Source of the DNA: Kineosporia rhizophila | GTDB taxonomy: Bacteria; Actinomycetota; Actinomycetes; Actinomycetales; Kineosporiaceae | Direction of reading: 5' to 3' | DNA: 64,000 bases | Assembly: GCF_021277265.1 (NCBI RefSeq) | Contig: NZ_JAJSOH010000002.1 | Coordinates: 1-64,000, forward strand | In this document: positions 37,371 through 46,087 of the stretch, one piece after another | How the letters are laid out: the number at the start of each line of letters is the position of its first letter | How positions within the stretch are numbered: position 1 is the first letter of the stretch | Made by a program: the position numbers and the translations under genes | The notes under the pieces: model-generated | Database searches by the model: none | What the model saw: only the letters and a program-made list of their open reading frames with translations | Told to the model about the DNA's origin: nothing

Positions 37371-39988
37371 GCCCGGAAGTGAGCAGCCCGGCGCACGGGG
37401 TCGACCCGCGCTGGGTGCGCAAGGTGCGGGTGGCCGAGGCCACCGGCGCGGTGCACACCTGGCACGTGCTCGACAACCAGGACGTGCTCGAGGCCGAGCC
37501 GGTCGGGACGCTGCTGTGCGTGCACGGCAACCCCACCTCGTCGTACCTGTGGCGCCACGTCATCGCCGCCCTGTCCACCGGTCCGCGTCCGTGGCGGGTG
37601 ATCGCGATGGACCAGCTGAACATGGGCTGGTCCGAGCGCACCGGCGTGCGGCGCCGGCTCGGCCTGCGGCTGGACGACCTCGACCGGCTCACCCGGGCGC
37701 TGGAGCTGAAGGGCCCGGTGGTCACCCTCGGGCACGACTGGGGTGGTTGCATCTCCCTGGGCTGGGCCACCCGCAACACCGCCCAGCTGGCCGGGGTCGC
37801 GGTGCTCAACACCGCCGTGCACCAGCCGCCCGGCTCGGCCCTGCCGTTCCTGATCGGTGCCGCCCGGCTGCCCGGCGTGCGCCGCCTGGTCACCGCCACC
37901 TGCCCGATCTTCCTGCAGGGCACCCTGGCCATCGCGCACCCGTTGCTGCGCCGCCCGGTGCGGGCCGGCTACCTCGACCCGTACCGCACGGCCGAGCGGC
38001 GCACCGGCATCGACCACTTCGTGGAAGACATCCCGGTCTCGCCCAGCCACCCCAGCTGGGACGCGCTGCAGAGCATCGTGCAGGGCCTGCCCCGGCTCGC
38101 CGACGTGCCCGCGCTGATGCTGTGGGGCCCGCGCGACCCGGTGTTCACCGACCTCTACCTGCGCGATCTGCGCGAGCGCCTGCCGCACGCCCAGGTGCAC
38201 CGGTTCGAGAAGGCCGGCCACCTGGTCGCCGAGGACGCAGACGTGGCCGGCGCCCTTCGGCAGTGGCTCGAGGACGCGGTGGTGCCCACCCTGGGCGCCT
38301 CCGGCCCCCCGACCGCCGTAGGTGCGCAAACATCGTCCATTGTTGGTTCTGAGAGTTCCGAGAGTTCTGAGAACCGCCGCCCCCTGTGGGCGCCGCTGAC
38401 CGAGCGGGCCGAAGACCTGACTGCCGCCCTGGTGGAGGCGACCGGCAACGGCACCGCGCAGACCGCCAGTTGGCGCACTCACAGCTGGTTGCAGCTGTCC
38501 AACGACGTCACGCGGGTGGCCTCCGGCCTGCTCGCCTCCGGCGTCGCCCCCGGCGACCGTGTGGCCCTGCTCGTGCCCCCCGGCGCCGACCTCACGGTGG
38601 CGCTCTACGCCTGCGCCCGCATCGGCGCCGTCGCGGTCATCGCCGACGCCGGGCTGGGTCTGCCGGGCCTGCACCGGGCCATCCGCGGGGCTGCGATCAA
38701 GCACGTGATCGCCATCGACCGGGGCCTGCTCGCCGCCCGCGCCCTGCGCTGGCCGGGCCGGCGCATCTCGGTCGGCCTGCGGGCCGGCTCGCCCCGGGCC
38801 CGCGCCCTCGGCGTCAGCACCACGCTCGAGAGCCTGAAGAACTCGGCCGTCACCGAACTGCCGCCCGAACCGGCGCCGGACGACGAGGCCATGGTGATCT
38901 TCACCTCCGGCTCCACCGGCCCGGCCAAGGGCGTGGTCTACACCCACCGCCGTCTCGAGGCCGTCCGCGACGCCCTGACCCGCGCCTACGACCTGGGGCC
39001 GGAAGACCGTTTCGTGGCCGCCTTCGCCCCCTTTGCGCTGTTCGGCCCCGCCCTCGGGGTGCCCTCGGTGGTGCCCGACATGGACGTGACCGCGCCGCGC
39101 ACACTCAGCGCCACCGCGCTGGCCCAGGCGGTCCGCGCGATCGACGCCACCATGGTCTTCGCCTCGCCCGCGGCCCTGGCCAACGTCCTGCACACCTCGG
39201 TCGAGCTGGGCGCCGCCGAGCGCAGCGGGCTCGACCAGGTGCGGCTGCTGCTCTCGGCCGGGGCCCCGGTCCCGGCCGCGCTCCTCACCTCGCTGCAGGC
39301 CCTGCTGCCCGCGGCCGCCCTGCACACCCCCTACGGCATGACCGAGGCGCTGCTGGTCACCGACGTCGACCTGACCGAGCTGGTGGCCGCCGGCCCGGGC
39401 AACGGTGTGCTGGTCGGCCGGCCCCTGCCCGGGGTCGAGGTCACGCTCAGCCCGCTGCAGGCCGACGGCACCGCCGCCATCGCCGAGACCACCGACAAGC
39501 CCGAGGTCACCGGCGAGATCCTGGTGCGGGCCGGGCATGTGAAGAACCACTACGACCAGCTCTGGTACACGCAGCGCACCACGTTCACCGAAGACGGCTG
39601 GCACCGTACCGGCGACGTGGGGCACTTCGACGCCGAAGGCCGGCTCTGGGTCGAGGGCCGGCTGGTGCATGTGCTCGGCACGGCCGGCGGTTTCGTCACC
39701 CCGGTCGGCGTGGAGCAGCGCATCGAGACGGTGGCCCAGGTCAGGCGGGCGGCCCTGGTCGGGGTCGGCCCGGCCGGCGCACAACAGCTGGTCGCTGTGC
39801 TCGAGGCCGAGGCCCCCGCCGGGGTGGCCCCGCTCGAGCTGGCCGCCGCCGTGCGCGCCGTGGCCGGCGTCGAACTCGCTGCGGTGCTGGTCACCGACGG
39901 CCTGAAGACCGACATCCGGCACAACTCCAAGATCGATCGCACCGAGGTGGCCCGCTGGGCGGAAGGCCGTCTGGCGGGTTCCCGATGA
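37367..39988 (+). CDS. oleBC: OleBC fusion: beta-lactone decarboxylase plus beta-lactone synthetase
   Basis: An 873-residue two-domain enzyme. Residues about 1-310 are OleB, an alpha/beta hydrolase of the haloalkane dehalogenase type: HGNPTSSYLWRH, nucleophile in LGHDWGGC (Asp 124), acid near WGPRDPVFTD, base in AGHLVAED (His 285). A Ser-rich linker (about 310-345) leads to OleC, an acyl-CoA-synthetase-like ligase: P-loop FTSGSTGPAKGVVYTH (from 512), YGMTEA, WHRTGDVGHFD and catalytic Lys 855 in HNSKIDR. OleC closes the beta-hydroxy acid to a beta-lactone and OleB decarboxylates it to the olefin. OleB and OleC are separate in many Gram-negative bacteria and fused in some actinobacteria. It overlaps both neighbours by four bases. 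Confidence 0.95.
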   Translation: MSPEVSSPAHGVDPRWVRKVRVAEATGAVHTWHVLDNQDVLEAEPVGTLLCVHGNPTSSYLWRHVIAALSTGPRPWRVIAMDQLNMGWSERTGVRRRLGLRLDDLDRLTRALELKGPVVTLGHDWGGCISLGWATRNTAQLAGVAVLNTAVHQPPGSALPFLIGAARLPGVRRLVTATCPIFLQGTLAIAHPLLRRPVRAGYLDPYRTAERRTGIDHFVEDIPVSPSHPSWDALQSIVQGLPRLADVPALMLWGPRDPVFTDLYLRDLRERLPHAQVHRFEKAGHLVAEDADVAGALRQWLEDAVVPTLGASGPPTAVGAQTSSIVGSESSESSENRRPLWAPLTERAEDLTAALVEATGNGTAQTASWRTHSWLQLSNDVTRVASGLLASGVAPGDRVALLVPPGADLTVALYACARIGAVAVIADAGLGLPGLHRAIRGAAIKHVIAIDRGLLAARALRWPGRRISVGLRAGSPRARALGVSTTLESLKNSAVTELPPEPAPDDEAMVIFTSGSTGPAKGVVYTHRRLEAVRDALTRAYDLGPEDRFVAAFAPFALFGPALGVPSVVPDMDVTAPRTLSATALAQAVRAIDATMVFASPAALANVLHTSVELGAAERSGLDQVRLLLSAGAPVPAALLTSLQALLPAAALHTPYGMTEALLVTDVDLTELVAAGPGNGVLVGRPLPGVEVTLSPLQADGTAAIAETTDKPEVTGEILVRAGHVKNHYDQLWYTQRTTFTEDGWHRTGDVGHFDAEGRLWVEGRLVHVLGTAGGFVTPVGVEQRIETVAQVRRAALVGVGPAGAQQLVAVLEAEAPAGVAPLELAAAVRAVAGVELAAVLVTDGLKTDIRHNSKIDRTEVARWAEGRLAGSR

Positions 39989-40956
39989 GGGTTCTGGTCA
40001 CCGGCGCCAGCGGTCTGCTCGGTGGTGGGGTGGCCCGGAAGCTGGCCGACCGCGGTGACGAGGTCACTGTGTTCCAGCGCCGCCCATCGTCTTTGGCCGG
40101 TGTGCGGGAGGTGACCGGCGACATCACCGATGCCACCAGCGTCCTCAAAGCAGTAGAAGGAATGGACGCGGTGGTGCACCTGGCCGCCAAGGTCAACGTC
40201 ACCGGCCCCTGGGCCGAGTACGCGGCGGTCAACATCGATGGGGTCCAGAATCTTTTGGACGCCATTGAGCACGCGGGTACTCCGCGTCTGGTTCACGTGT
40301 CGTCGCCTTCGGTGGCCCACCACGGCCACGCCCTAATCGGTGCGGGCGCGGGCCCGGCCGAACCAGAACGCGCCCGCGGCAACTACTCTCGAAGCAAGGC
40401 TGCCGGTGAGCAGCTCGCCCTCGCTGCGAATGGTCCCGACCTCGCCGTCGTCGCCATCCGCCCACACCTGGTCTGGGGGCCGGGCGACACGCAGTTGGTG
40501 GGCCGCATCGTGCAGCGCGCCCAAGCCGGCCGCCTGCCCCTGATCGGTTCCGGGGCAGCGCTGATCGACACCACGTACATCGACAATGCGGTAGACGCGA
40601 CGGTTGCCGCCCTCGACCGCATCGATCATGCGCGGGGGCAGGCCCTGGTCGTCACCAATGGCGAACCTCGGCCGGTGGCCGATCTTTTTGCCCGTCTGTG
40701 CGCGGCCGCCGGAGCCGAACCGCCCAGCCTGCGCATCCCCTTCGGCGTGGCCTGGCTGGCCGGTGCTGCAGTGGAAGGCGTTTGGGCCGCCGGCAAGCGC
40801 CGCGACGATCCTCCCCTCACCCGCTTCCTGGCTGAACAGTTGGCCACCGCGCACTGGTTCGATCAGAAGCACACGCGTTCGGTGCTCGACTGGACGCCTG
40901 CGGTGGGGCTGGAAGAAGGGTTCGAGCGGCTGGGCCAGTACTACGCCAGCCACTGA
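39985..40956 (+). CDS. oleD: OleD, NADPH-dependent 2-alkyl-3-ketoacid reductase
   Basis: A 323-residue extended SDR/epimerase-like protein with GASGLLGGGVARKL at the nucleotide site and YSRSKAAGE as the catalytic Tyr-Lys motif. It reduces the OleA product to the 2-alkyl-3-hydroxyacid used by OleC. ATG 39985 overlaps the oleBC stop (ATGA), so the three genes are one coupled operon. Downstream it meets a convergent GGDEF gene stop-to-stop with no room for a terminator. Confidence 0.92.
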   Translation: MRVLVTGASGLLGGGVARKLADRGDEVTVFQRRPSSLAGVREVTGDITDATSVLKAVEGMDAVVHLAAKVNVTGPWAEYAAVNIDGVQNLLDAIEHAGTPRLVHVSSPSVAHHGHALIGAGAGPAEPERARGNYSRSKAAGEQLALAANGPDLAVVAIRPHLVWGPGDTQLVGRIVQRAQAGRLPLIGSGAALIDTTYIDNAVDATVAALDRIDHARGQALVVTNGEPRPVADLFARLCAAAGAEPPSLRIPFGVAWLAGAAVEGVWAAGKRRDDPPLTRFLAEQLATAHWFDQKHTRSVLDWTPAVGLEEGFERLGQYYASH

Positions 40957-42558
40957 TCAGGGGGTGCCGCCCGCCACCCTTCCTCGACCTTCCCGCTTGG
41001 CCACGTACAACTGACGGTCCGCCTCAGCCGTGAGGTGCGACAGGTCCGCGGCCGGCCCCCGGTGCAGGCCGAGGCTGATCGAGATGCTCAGCCCGGGTGC
41101 CACTTCCGACCAGGGATGCTCGCGGACCGACTTCACGATGGCCTCGGCCCGGGCCGCCCCGATCCCCCGGACGTCCGCGCACATCACCACCACGAACTCG
41201 TCCCCGCCCAGCCGGGCCGCCAGGTCGTCCGAGCGCACGTGCGAGGCCAGGATCGAGCCGATCCGGCGCAGCACCTGGTCTCCCACGTCATGACCGAAGG
41301 TGTCGTTGACCTGCTTGAAGTGGTCGACATCGACCATCATGATGACCAGCTCGGTCTCGGTGGACCGACGGCGCCGGGAGCTCCCGGGCGGGCCGAGGGT
41401 GCGGCGGATCCGCTCCAGGTAGGCGGTGTAGGCACGCCGGTTGCCCAGACCGGTCAGCTCATCGATCAGCACCTGGTCGCGCAGGAACTCGTGCTCCGCC
41501 CGGCGCCTCTCGGCATCGATCGCCGCGCGCATCGACGTGAGCCGGCTGAGCCGGGAGTTCCAGCGCAGGGCAACCAGTTCCGAGGCGTAGGTGAGTGCAG
41601 CCGGTGGGGTTCCCGGATCGCGGACGGCCAGGTTGAGGGCCAGCAACCTCACGTGCATGGGGACGTTCGGAGTGACCGGACCGGCGCAGGGCCCGGCGAG
41701 GCGGGCGGCCCGGGCCGCGTCGCCGGCCTGGTGGGCCCGGATCGCATCGGCCACGGCCAGCATGGCCAGGTTCGGATCGTCGGCCTGCCCTTGAGCCTGC
41801 TGGGCGATCATCCGACGGTCGGCCGGTGAGGGGCGCCCGGCCAGGGCGGCGAAGATGTCGGCGAAGGCGTGGACCATCGCCACCCAGCTCGGTGCCCAGC
41901 CGTCGTCCAGCGGAGTCAGGACGTCGGGCAGGTGGCGGACGGCATTGTGCGCGGCGGCCTTCCACTTACCCACCTCGGCCAGCGCGCAGGCCTCGTCCAC
42001 GGCCATGTCGATCTTGTTCGCGTGCACCACCCGCTTCTGCCGGTGCAGCACGTCATCCCAGAGCGGATCGTGGGCCTGCCTGAACAGGGGCTCCAGCAGG
42101 GCCAGTTGCTCGTGGGCCAGCGGCCACAGGCCCAGGGCGTGGAAGCCCCCGGCGACCTCCAGCCGGGCGGCCACCCGGTGCACCACGAGACTGTGAGCGC
42201 TGTCGAGCAGGATGACCGCGCGCACCAGAGGCTCGGCTCCGACGCGCGCCTCCAGCGGGTTCGCGCCGACCGTCGCGTCGCGCATCGCGGTAGTGGCCAG
42301 ACCGAGCGCCACCAGAGCCGGATCGCCCAGTTCCTGCACGGTCTGCACCATGGCCCGGACGTGTTCGGAGTCGTCGCGGCCGGCATCACGCTCGAGCAGC
42401 GAACGGGCGAAGTGCATCAGCAGGACCACCTCGCCCCAGCCCTGCTCCCGGGCCTGGGCGTCGAGCGCGGCCAGTTCCTCGGACACGTCGTGGTCCTGCG
42501 CGGCCTCGATCAGCTCGTAGGCGGCACAAACGGCCCTGGCCTGCTCCTGGGCCGGCAT
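40957..42558 (-). CDS. Helical-repeat/GGDEF diguanylate cyclase
   Basis: A 533-residue soluble protein with a long helical N-terminal part, probably TPR-like repeats (residues 1-350), and a C-terminal GGDEF domain. Motifs MMVDVDHFKQVNDTFGHDVGD and LAARLGGDEFVVVM are complete, and RSDD lies five residues before GGDEF, a product-inhibition I-site. It should be an active diguanylate cyclase. It resembles the 12471-14096 protein in plan but keeps the I-site. ATG 42558 is used. Confidence 0.9.
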   Translation of the reverse strand: MPAQEQARAVCAAYELIEAAQDHDVSEELAALDAQAREQGWGEVVLLMHFARSLLERDAGRDDSEHVRAMVQTVQELGDPALVALGLATTAMRDATVGANPLEARVGAEPLVRAVILLDSAHSLVVHRVAARLEVAGGFHALGLWPLAHEQLALLEPLFRQAHDPLWDDVLHRQKRVVHANKIDMAVDEACALAEVGKWKAAAHNAVRHLPDVLTPLDDGWAPSWVAMVHAFADIFAALAGRPSPADRRMIAQQAQGQADDPNLAMLAVADAIRAHQAGDAARAARLAGPCAGPVTPNVPMHVRLLALNLAVRDPGTPPAALTYASELVALRWNSRLSRLTSMRAAIDAERRRAEHEFLRDQVLIDELTGLGNRRAYTAYLERIRRTLGPPGSSRRRRSTETELVIMMVDVDHFKQVNDTFGHDVGDQVLRRIGSILASHVRSDDLAARLGGDEFVVVMCADVRGIGAARAEAIVKSVREHPWSEVAPGLSISISLGLHRGPAADLSHLTAEADRQLYVAKREGRGRVAGGTP

Positions 42559-42601
42559 TCTCTCCCATCGGCAGGCAGCGCGCCGGGGTCAAGTCCTGCC
42601 T

Positions 42602-43285
42602 CTAGAAGATCCACGTCAGGACCAGGAACAGGAGGAAGGCGTAGCCACCGGTCAGCCTGCGCGCGCCCGGCCTCGGGGTGGGCAGGAAGGGCGCCGGGCG
42701 AGCCAGCAGGAGGAACAGCGGCGCCCCCAGTGGAGTGGTCCACAGCCAGAACCAGGCCCAGCGGGTGGCCCGCAGGGGCTGCGGACCACCGATCAGGCGG
42801 GCCAGCACGCCCACTGACAACAGAACGTATGCGGCGGAGAGCCACTCGGGTAGATGATCCCAGCCGTAGATGCTGCCGTAGCTGTTCAGGTCGGGGGCGG
42901 TCGTGATGGAAAGGTCGGGATTCTGCTGGCGTAGGTACGGTTCGGCACCCTCGGCGTCGATCCGCGGCGCGCCTCGGTTGACGCTTCGGTCGTCGCCGGA
43001 AACCACCTCGACGTAGCGGCGGATCAGCCCGTCCCGCCAGTGGATGCCCTGGGTGAAGGTGCCGCCCTCCATCCACTCGCCGCTGACCGCCACCTCGCTC
43101 ACCCGGCCGCTCGCGATGTCCCGCTCCAGGTTGCTCAACCGCCCCTGCCGCTCGCCCAGGGTCGGCAGAAGGACGAAAGCGGCCAGGAACGCGCCCAGCA
43201 CCCCCCACCGGACCCACTGGGCGGCCACGTCCATCCGTGACCGGCCAGGGGCTGCGGCGGGAGGGGGGAAGATCTGAGCGCTCAT
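42602..43285 (-). CDS. Integral membrane protein, unknown function
   Basis: A 227-residue protein with one N-terminal helix (about 20-45), an external domain of about 90 residues (LERDIASGRVSEVAVSGEWMEGG) and three C-terminal helices ending LLFLVLTWIF. No family is recognised. The two ATGs at 43288 and 43285 are adjacent; the second is used. It follows the GGDEF gene only by position on the same strand (44 bp apart). Confidence 0.62.
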   Translation of the reverse strand: MSAQIFPPPAAAPGRSRMDVAAQWVRWGVLGAFLAAFVLLPTLGERQGRLSNLERDIASGRVSEVAVSGEWMEGGTFTQGIHWRDGLIRRYVEVVSGDDRSVNRGAPRIDAEGAEPYLRQQNPDLSITTAPDLNSYGSIYGWDHLPEWLSAAYVLLSVGVLARLIGGPQPLRATRWAWFWLWTTPLGAPLFLLLARPAPFLPTPRPGARRLTGGYAFLLFLVLTWIF

Positions 43286-43323
43286 CATCCGAACATACGA
43301 GATGCGCAGCGGGTGGAATGTGT

Positions 43324-43746
43324 TCAGCCCTCGAAGGGGGCCATGACGTCGAGCACCCAGATCACCCCGAACTGGTCCGCAACCATGCCGTAGAGCTTCG
43401 CCCAGCCGGAGGGCTCCAGCGGCTCCCGGACCGTGCCGCCGACCACGATTTTGTCCCAGTAGCCGCGGATCTCGTCCTCGTCCTGCCCCCGCACCGACAC
43501 GAACACGGCCTCGACACCCGGGTCGTGGGCGCGGTCGCCGGGCACGTCGAAGGCCATCACGTGGAAGCCGGCCTCGGACTGGACCTCTCCCCAGATCACC
43601 TGATCGGCCTCTTCAGGTCGCTGCACCCGGTGCGCGTCGGCGTAGGTGGCCACGGTGAGACGGCCCCCGAAGACGGACTGGTAGAACTCCAGCGCCGCCC
43701 GGGCCTGGCCCCGGAAGTTCAGGTGGACGGTGGTGGTGACGCTCAT
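43324..43746 (-). CDS. VOC/PhnB-like family protein
   Basis: A 140-residue glyoxalase/bleomycin-resistance-fold protein. HLNFRGQARAALEFYQSVFGG, FHVMAFDVPGDRAHDPG and YWDKIVVGGTVREPLEPSGWAKLYGMVADQFGV (read in parts) are typical of the PhnB-like branch, which often lacks a proven enzyme activity. ATG 43746 is preceded by AAGGAGG, an excellent ribosome-binding site. Confidence 0.87.
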   Translation of the reverse strand: MSVTTTVHLNFRGQARAALEFYQSVFGGRLTVATYADAHRVQRPEEADQVIWGEVQSEAGFHVMAFDVPGDRAHDPGVEAVFVSVRGQDEDEIRGYWDKIVVGGTVREPLEPSGWAKLYGMVADQFGVIWVLDVMAPFEG

Positions 43747-43940
43747 GATCTGCCTCCTTGAGCGGGTGTTTCCCGCTTCGACACGAGGACCATCGCAGGG
43801 GTAGCGGCCAGGTTGTGGCCTCTACTCCCGGGCGGATCCGGAACGCATCTCGTGGGCTCGGGCAGGTCCACCGTCGGGCACTTGGCCCCGCGCCCAGCAC
43901 GCCGGCCGGACGCGGTGCGGAGGGCCTACGCTCCCGGGTC

Positions 43941-44579
43941 TCAGCCCTCCAGAAACATGAGCACGGCTCGCACTCTCCGGTGCCCGCTCTCCGAAGCCGC
44001 GAGGCCGAGCTTGGCGAAGATGTTGCCGATGTGCTTGTGCACGGCGTTGTCGGTGATGAAGAGGCGCTCGGCAAGGGCCTGGTTGTCCAGCCCTTCGGCC
44101 ATCAGGGCCAGCACCTCCCGCTCACGAGGGCTCAGCGTGGTGATCGGCCCGGGCCGGCGGTTGGCCAGCAACTGGGCCACCACCTCCGGATCCATCACCG
44201 TGCCGCCACCCGCCACCCGCAGCAGGGCCTCGGTGAACTCGCTGACCCGGCTGATCCGGTCTTTCAGCAGATACCCCATGCCACCCCCGGCGGTGAGCAG
44301 TTCGCCCGCGTACTGCTGCTCGACGTACTGCGACAGAACGAGAATCGGCAACGTGGGACGCCGCCGTCTGACCTCGAGGGCGGCCCGGATCCCCTCGTCC
44401 CGGAATCCCGGCGGCAGACGCACGTCCACGATGGTGACGTCGGGTTCGTGTTCCTCGACCGCGCACAGGAACGCGGTCGCGTCACCGACCAGGGCCGCCA
44501 CCTCGAAACCGGCCTCGGCCAGGAGCAGTTCGAGCCCGTTGGCCAGCAGGACGTTGTCTTCGGCGATCACCACCCGCAT
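43941..44579 (-). CDS. NarL/LuxR-type response regulator
   Basis: A 212-residue response regulator. The receiver has AEDN, phosphoacceptor Asp 52 in IVDVRLPPG, and Lys in LLKDR; the output HTH is SPREREVLALMAEGLDNQALAERLFITDNAVHKHIGNIFAKLGL. It is the partner of the histidine kinase just upstream, whose gene overlaps it by 13 bp. Confidence 0.93.
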   Translation of the reverse strand: MRVVIAEDNVLLANGLELLLAEAGFEVAALVGDATAFLCAVEEHEPDVTIVDVRLPPGFRDEGIRAALEVRRRRPTLPILVLSQYVEQQYAGELLTAGGGMGYLLKDRISRVSEFTEALLRVAGGGTVMDPEVVAQLLANRRPGPITTLSPREREVLALMAEGLDNQALAERLFITDNAVHKHIGNIFAKLGLAASESGHRRVRAVLMFLEG

Positions 44580-45961
44580 GGCAACTCCACCTGGATCACT
44601 GTAGGCCCACCGGCCGGACTGTCGATCTGAAAACTGCCGTCCAGAGCACGCACTCGATCCCGCATCCCGTTCAGCCCACTCCCTCTGCGTGCATCGGCCG
44701 CACCGGCACCGTCATCGGTCACCGTCAGACGCAAACCCGACGACGGGTGAAGACGAACCTCGACCCCGGCCCTCTGCGCGCCGCTGTGCCGGGCCACGTT
44801 GGTCAACGACTCGGCCACCACGAAGTAGACGACGGACTCGACAGCCGCAGGAAGCCTGCCGACCTCGTCCATCTCCAGCCGGGTGGGCACCGCGCACCCG
44901 GCCGTTAACGTCTTCAGCGCACCGGGCAGACCTCGGTCGGCCAAGATCGGCGGATACACGCTGCGCAACACCGCCCGCAACGACTCCATCGCGGTGCGCG
45001 CCTCCTGGTGCGCCTGCCCGATCAGTTCGCCGACGCGCTCGTGTTCGCCCCGGGCCTGGGCCTTCTCGGCCACTCCGAGCCGCACCGCGATGGCGACCAG
45101 ATGGGCCTGCGTGCCGTCGTGCAGGTCGCGCTCGATGCGCCGTAGCTCGCCCGCGTGAGCATCCAGGACATCGGCCCGGGTCTCGGCGAGCACCGCGACC
45201 CGCTCGGCCAACCGCCCGGCCCGCAGGTCGGCCGCGGACGGCGCGAGCACGACCAGGCACCAGCGGGCGTAGGCCCGGGCCAACGGACCGGCCGTGGCCA
45301 GGGTGAGCGAAAGCAGAAGAAGGATCTGCAGCGGAGCGAGCGTCAGGGCAACGAGCCAGCTCCGGACCGGGACCTCGACGAACAGCCGCGCGGGATCGGC
45401 CGGGCTCAGCAGCCACCAGATCGAAGCAGCCATGACGGCCTGCACGACATTGCCGACGACCAGCAGCCCCACGATGCCCAGGACCGTACCCACCACCGCC
45501 TGCACCAGCGCCCAGGCCGCCACCCGCCACCGCCCGGCCACCCCCTCCCGCCGTACCTGCCCCGCCTGCCCTAGCCGCCCGGCTTGGTCTACCTGCCCCA
45601 ACTGCCGCCCAGGCTCGGCCTCCACGCCCCGGGCGACTGCCCGGTCTTCTTCCTGGTCCCGTCCCGCCTTTTGCCCTGCCCCACTCGGCTGCCCGACGCC
45701 CTGACCGAGCCCTGACCGACTTACCAGCTGAGCCTGCGGCACCTCGTGCACCGGCCCTGCGCGTCCTTCACCCGCGGCCAGCGGCACCGGATCAGCCAAC
45801 CGCAGCAACCCTCGGGCTCTCTCCTGCTGCAAGGCAGCCCATCTCACCGACAGCCCTGGGCGCCACAGCAGCGGCAGCATCAGGAACGCTGCCACCCCTT
45901 GGGCCAGGCCGGCCTCGATGTACCCGACGCCGCGCACTGCGTCGATCGCCCGCTCACGCAT
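44567..45961 (-). CDS. Sensor histidine kinase with unusual insertion
   Basis: A 464-residue HisKA_3-type kinase. The phosphoacceptor is in RRIERDLHDGTQ (His about 281), and the ATP site ends with DDGAGAADARRGSGLNGMRDR. The membrane sensor domain is interrupted by about 80 residues (61-141) of hydrophilic Gln, Gly, Arg and Glu-rich sequence between its first helix and RWRVAAWALVQAVVG. Normally this loop is short. ATG 45961 follows GGGGGA; TTG 45982 is an alternative. It pairs with the response regulator and is divergent from the serine hydrolase gene. Confidence 0.9.
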   Translation of the reverse strand: MRERAIDAVRGVGYIEAGLAQGVAAFLMLPLLWRPGLSVRWAALQQERARGLLRLADPVPLAAGEGRAGPVHEVPQAQLVSRSGLGQGVGQPSGAGQKAGRDQEEDRAVARGVEAEPGRQLGQVDQAGRLGQAGQVRREGVAGRWRVAAWALVQAVVGTVLGIVGLLVVGNVVQAVMAASIWWLLSPADPARLFVEVPVRSWLVALTLAPLQILLLLSLTLATAGPLARAYARWCLVVLAPSAADLRAGRLAERVAVLAETRADVLDAHAGELRRIERDLHDGTQAHLVAIAVRLGVAEKAQARGEHERVGELIGQAHQEARTAMESLRAVLRSVYPPILADRGLPGALKTLTAGCAVPTRLEMDEVGRLPAAVESVVYFVVAESLTNVARHSGAQRAGVEVRLHPSSGLRLTVTDDGAGAADARRGSGLNGMRDRVRALDGSFQIDSPAGGPTVIQVELPCGW

Positions 45962-46011
45962 CCCATCCCCCAGCACGCGCAACAGTCTGCCGACCTCGCC
46001 GGGCCACTGGC

Positions 46012-46029
46012 ACTACAGCCAGCTGTAGT
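46012..46029. promoter_or_regulatory. Palindrome between kinase and serine hydrolase
   Basis: ACTACAGC-CA-GCTGTAGT has perfect eight-base arms, and a third half-site, CTACAG, follows at 46037. It lies in the 126-bp divergent region and is a good candidate for binding the adjacent LuxR-type response regulator, which would link the kinase to the hydrolase. That link is inference. Confidence 0.6.
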
Positions 46030-46087
46030 CGATGACCTACAGCCCGGGGCACTGCGCTGCTCGGATCGCGAAAACTACTGTCGTGGC

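Noticed and set aside
46012-46029. BlaI/MecI operator before the serine hydrolase
   Set aside because: BlaI-type sites have TACA and TGTA about two bases apart; here six bases separate them and no blaI gene is near.
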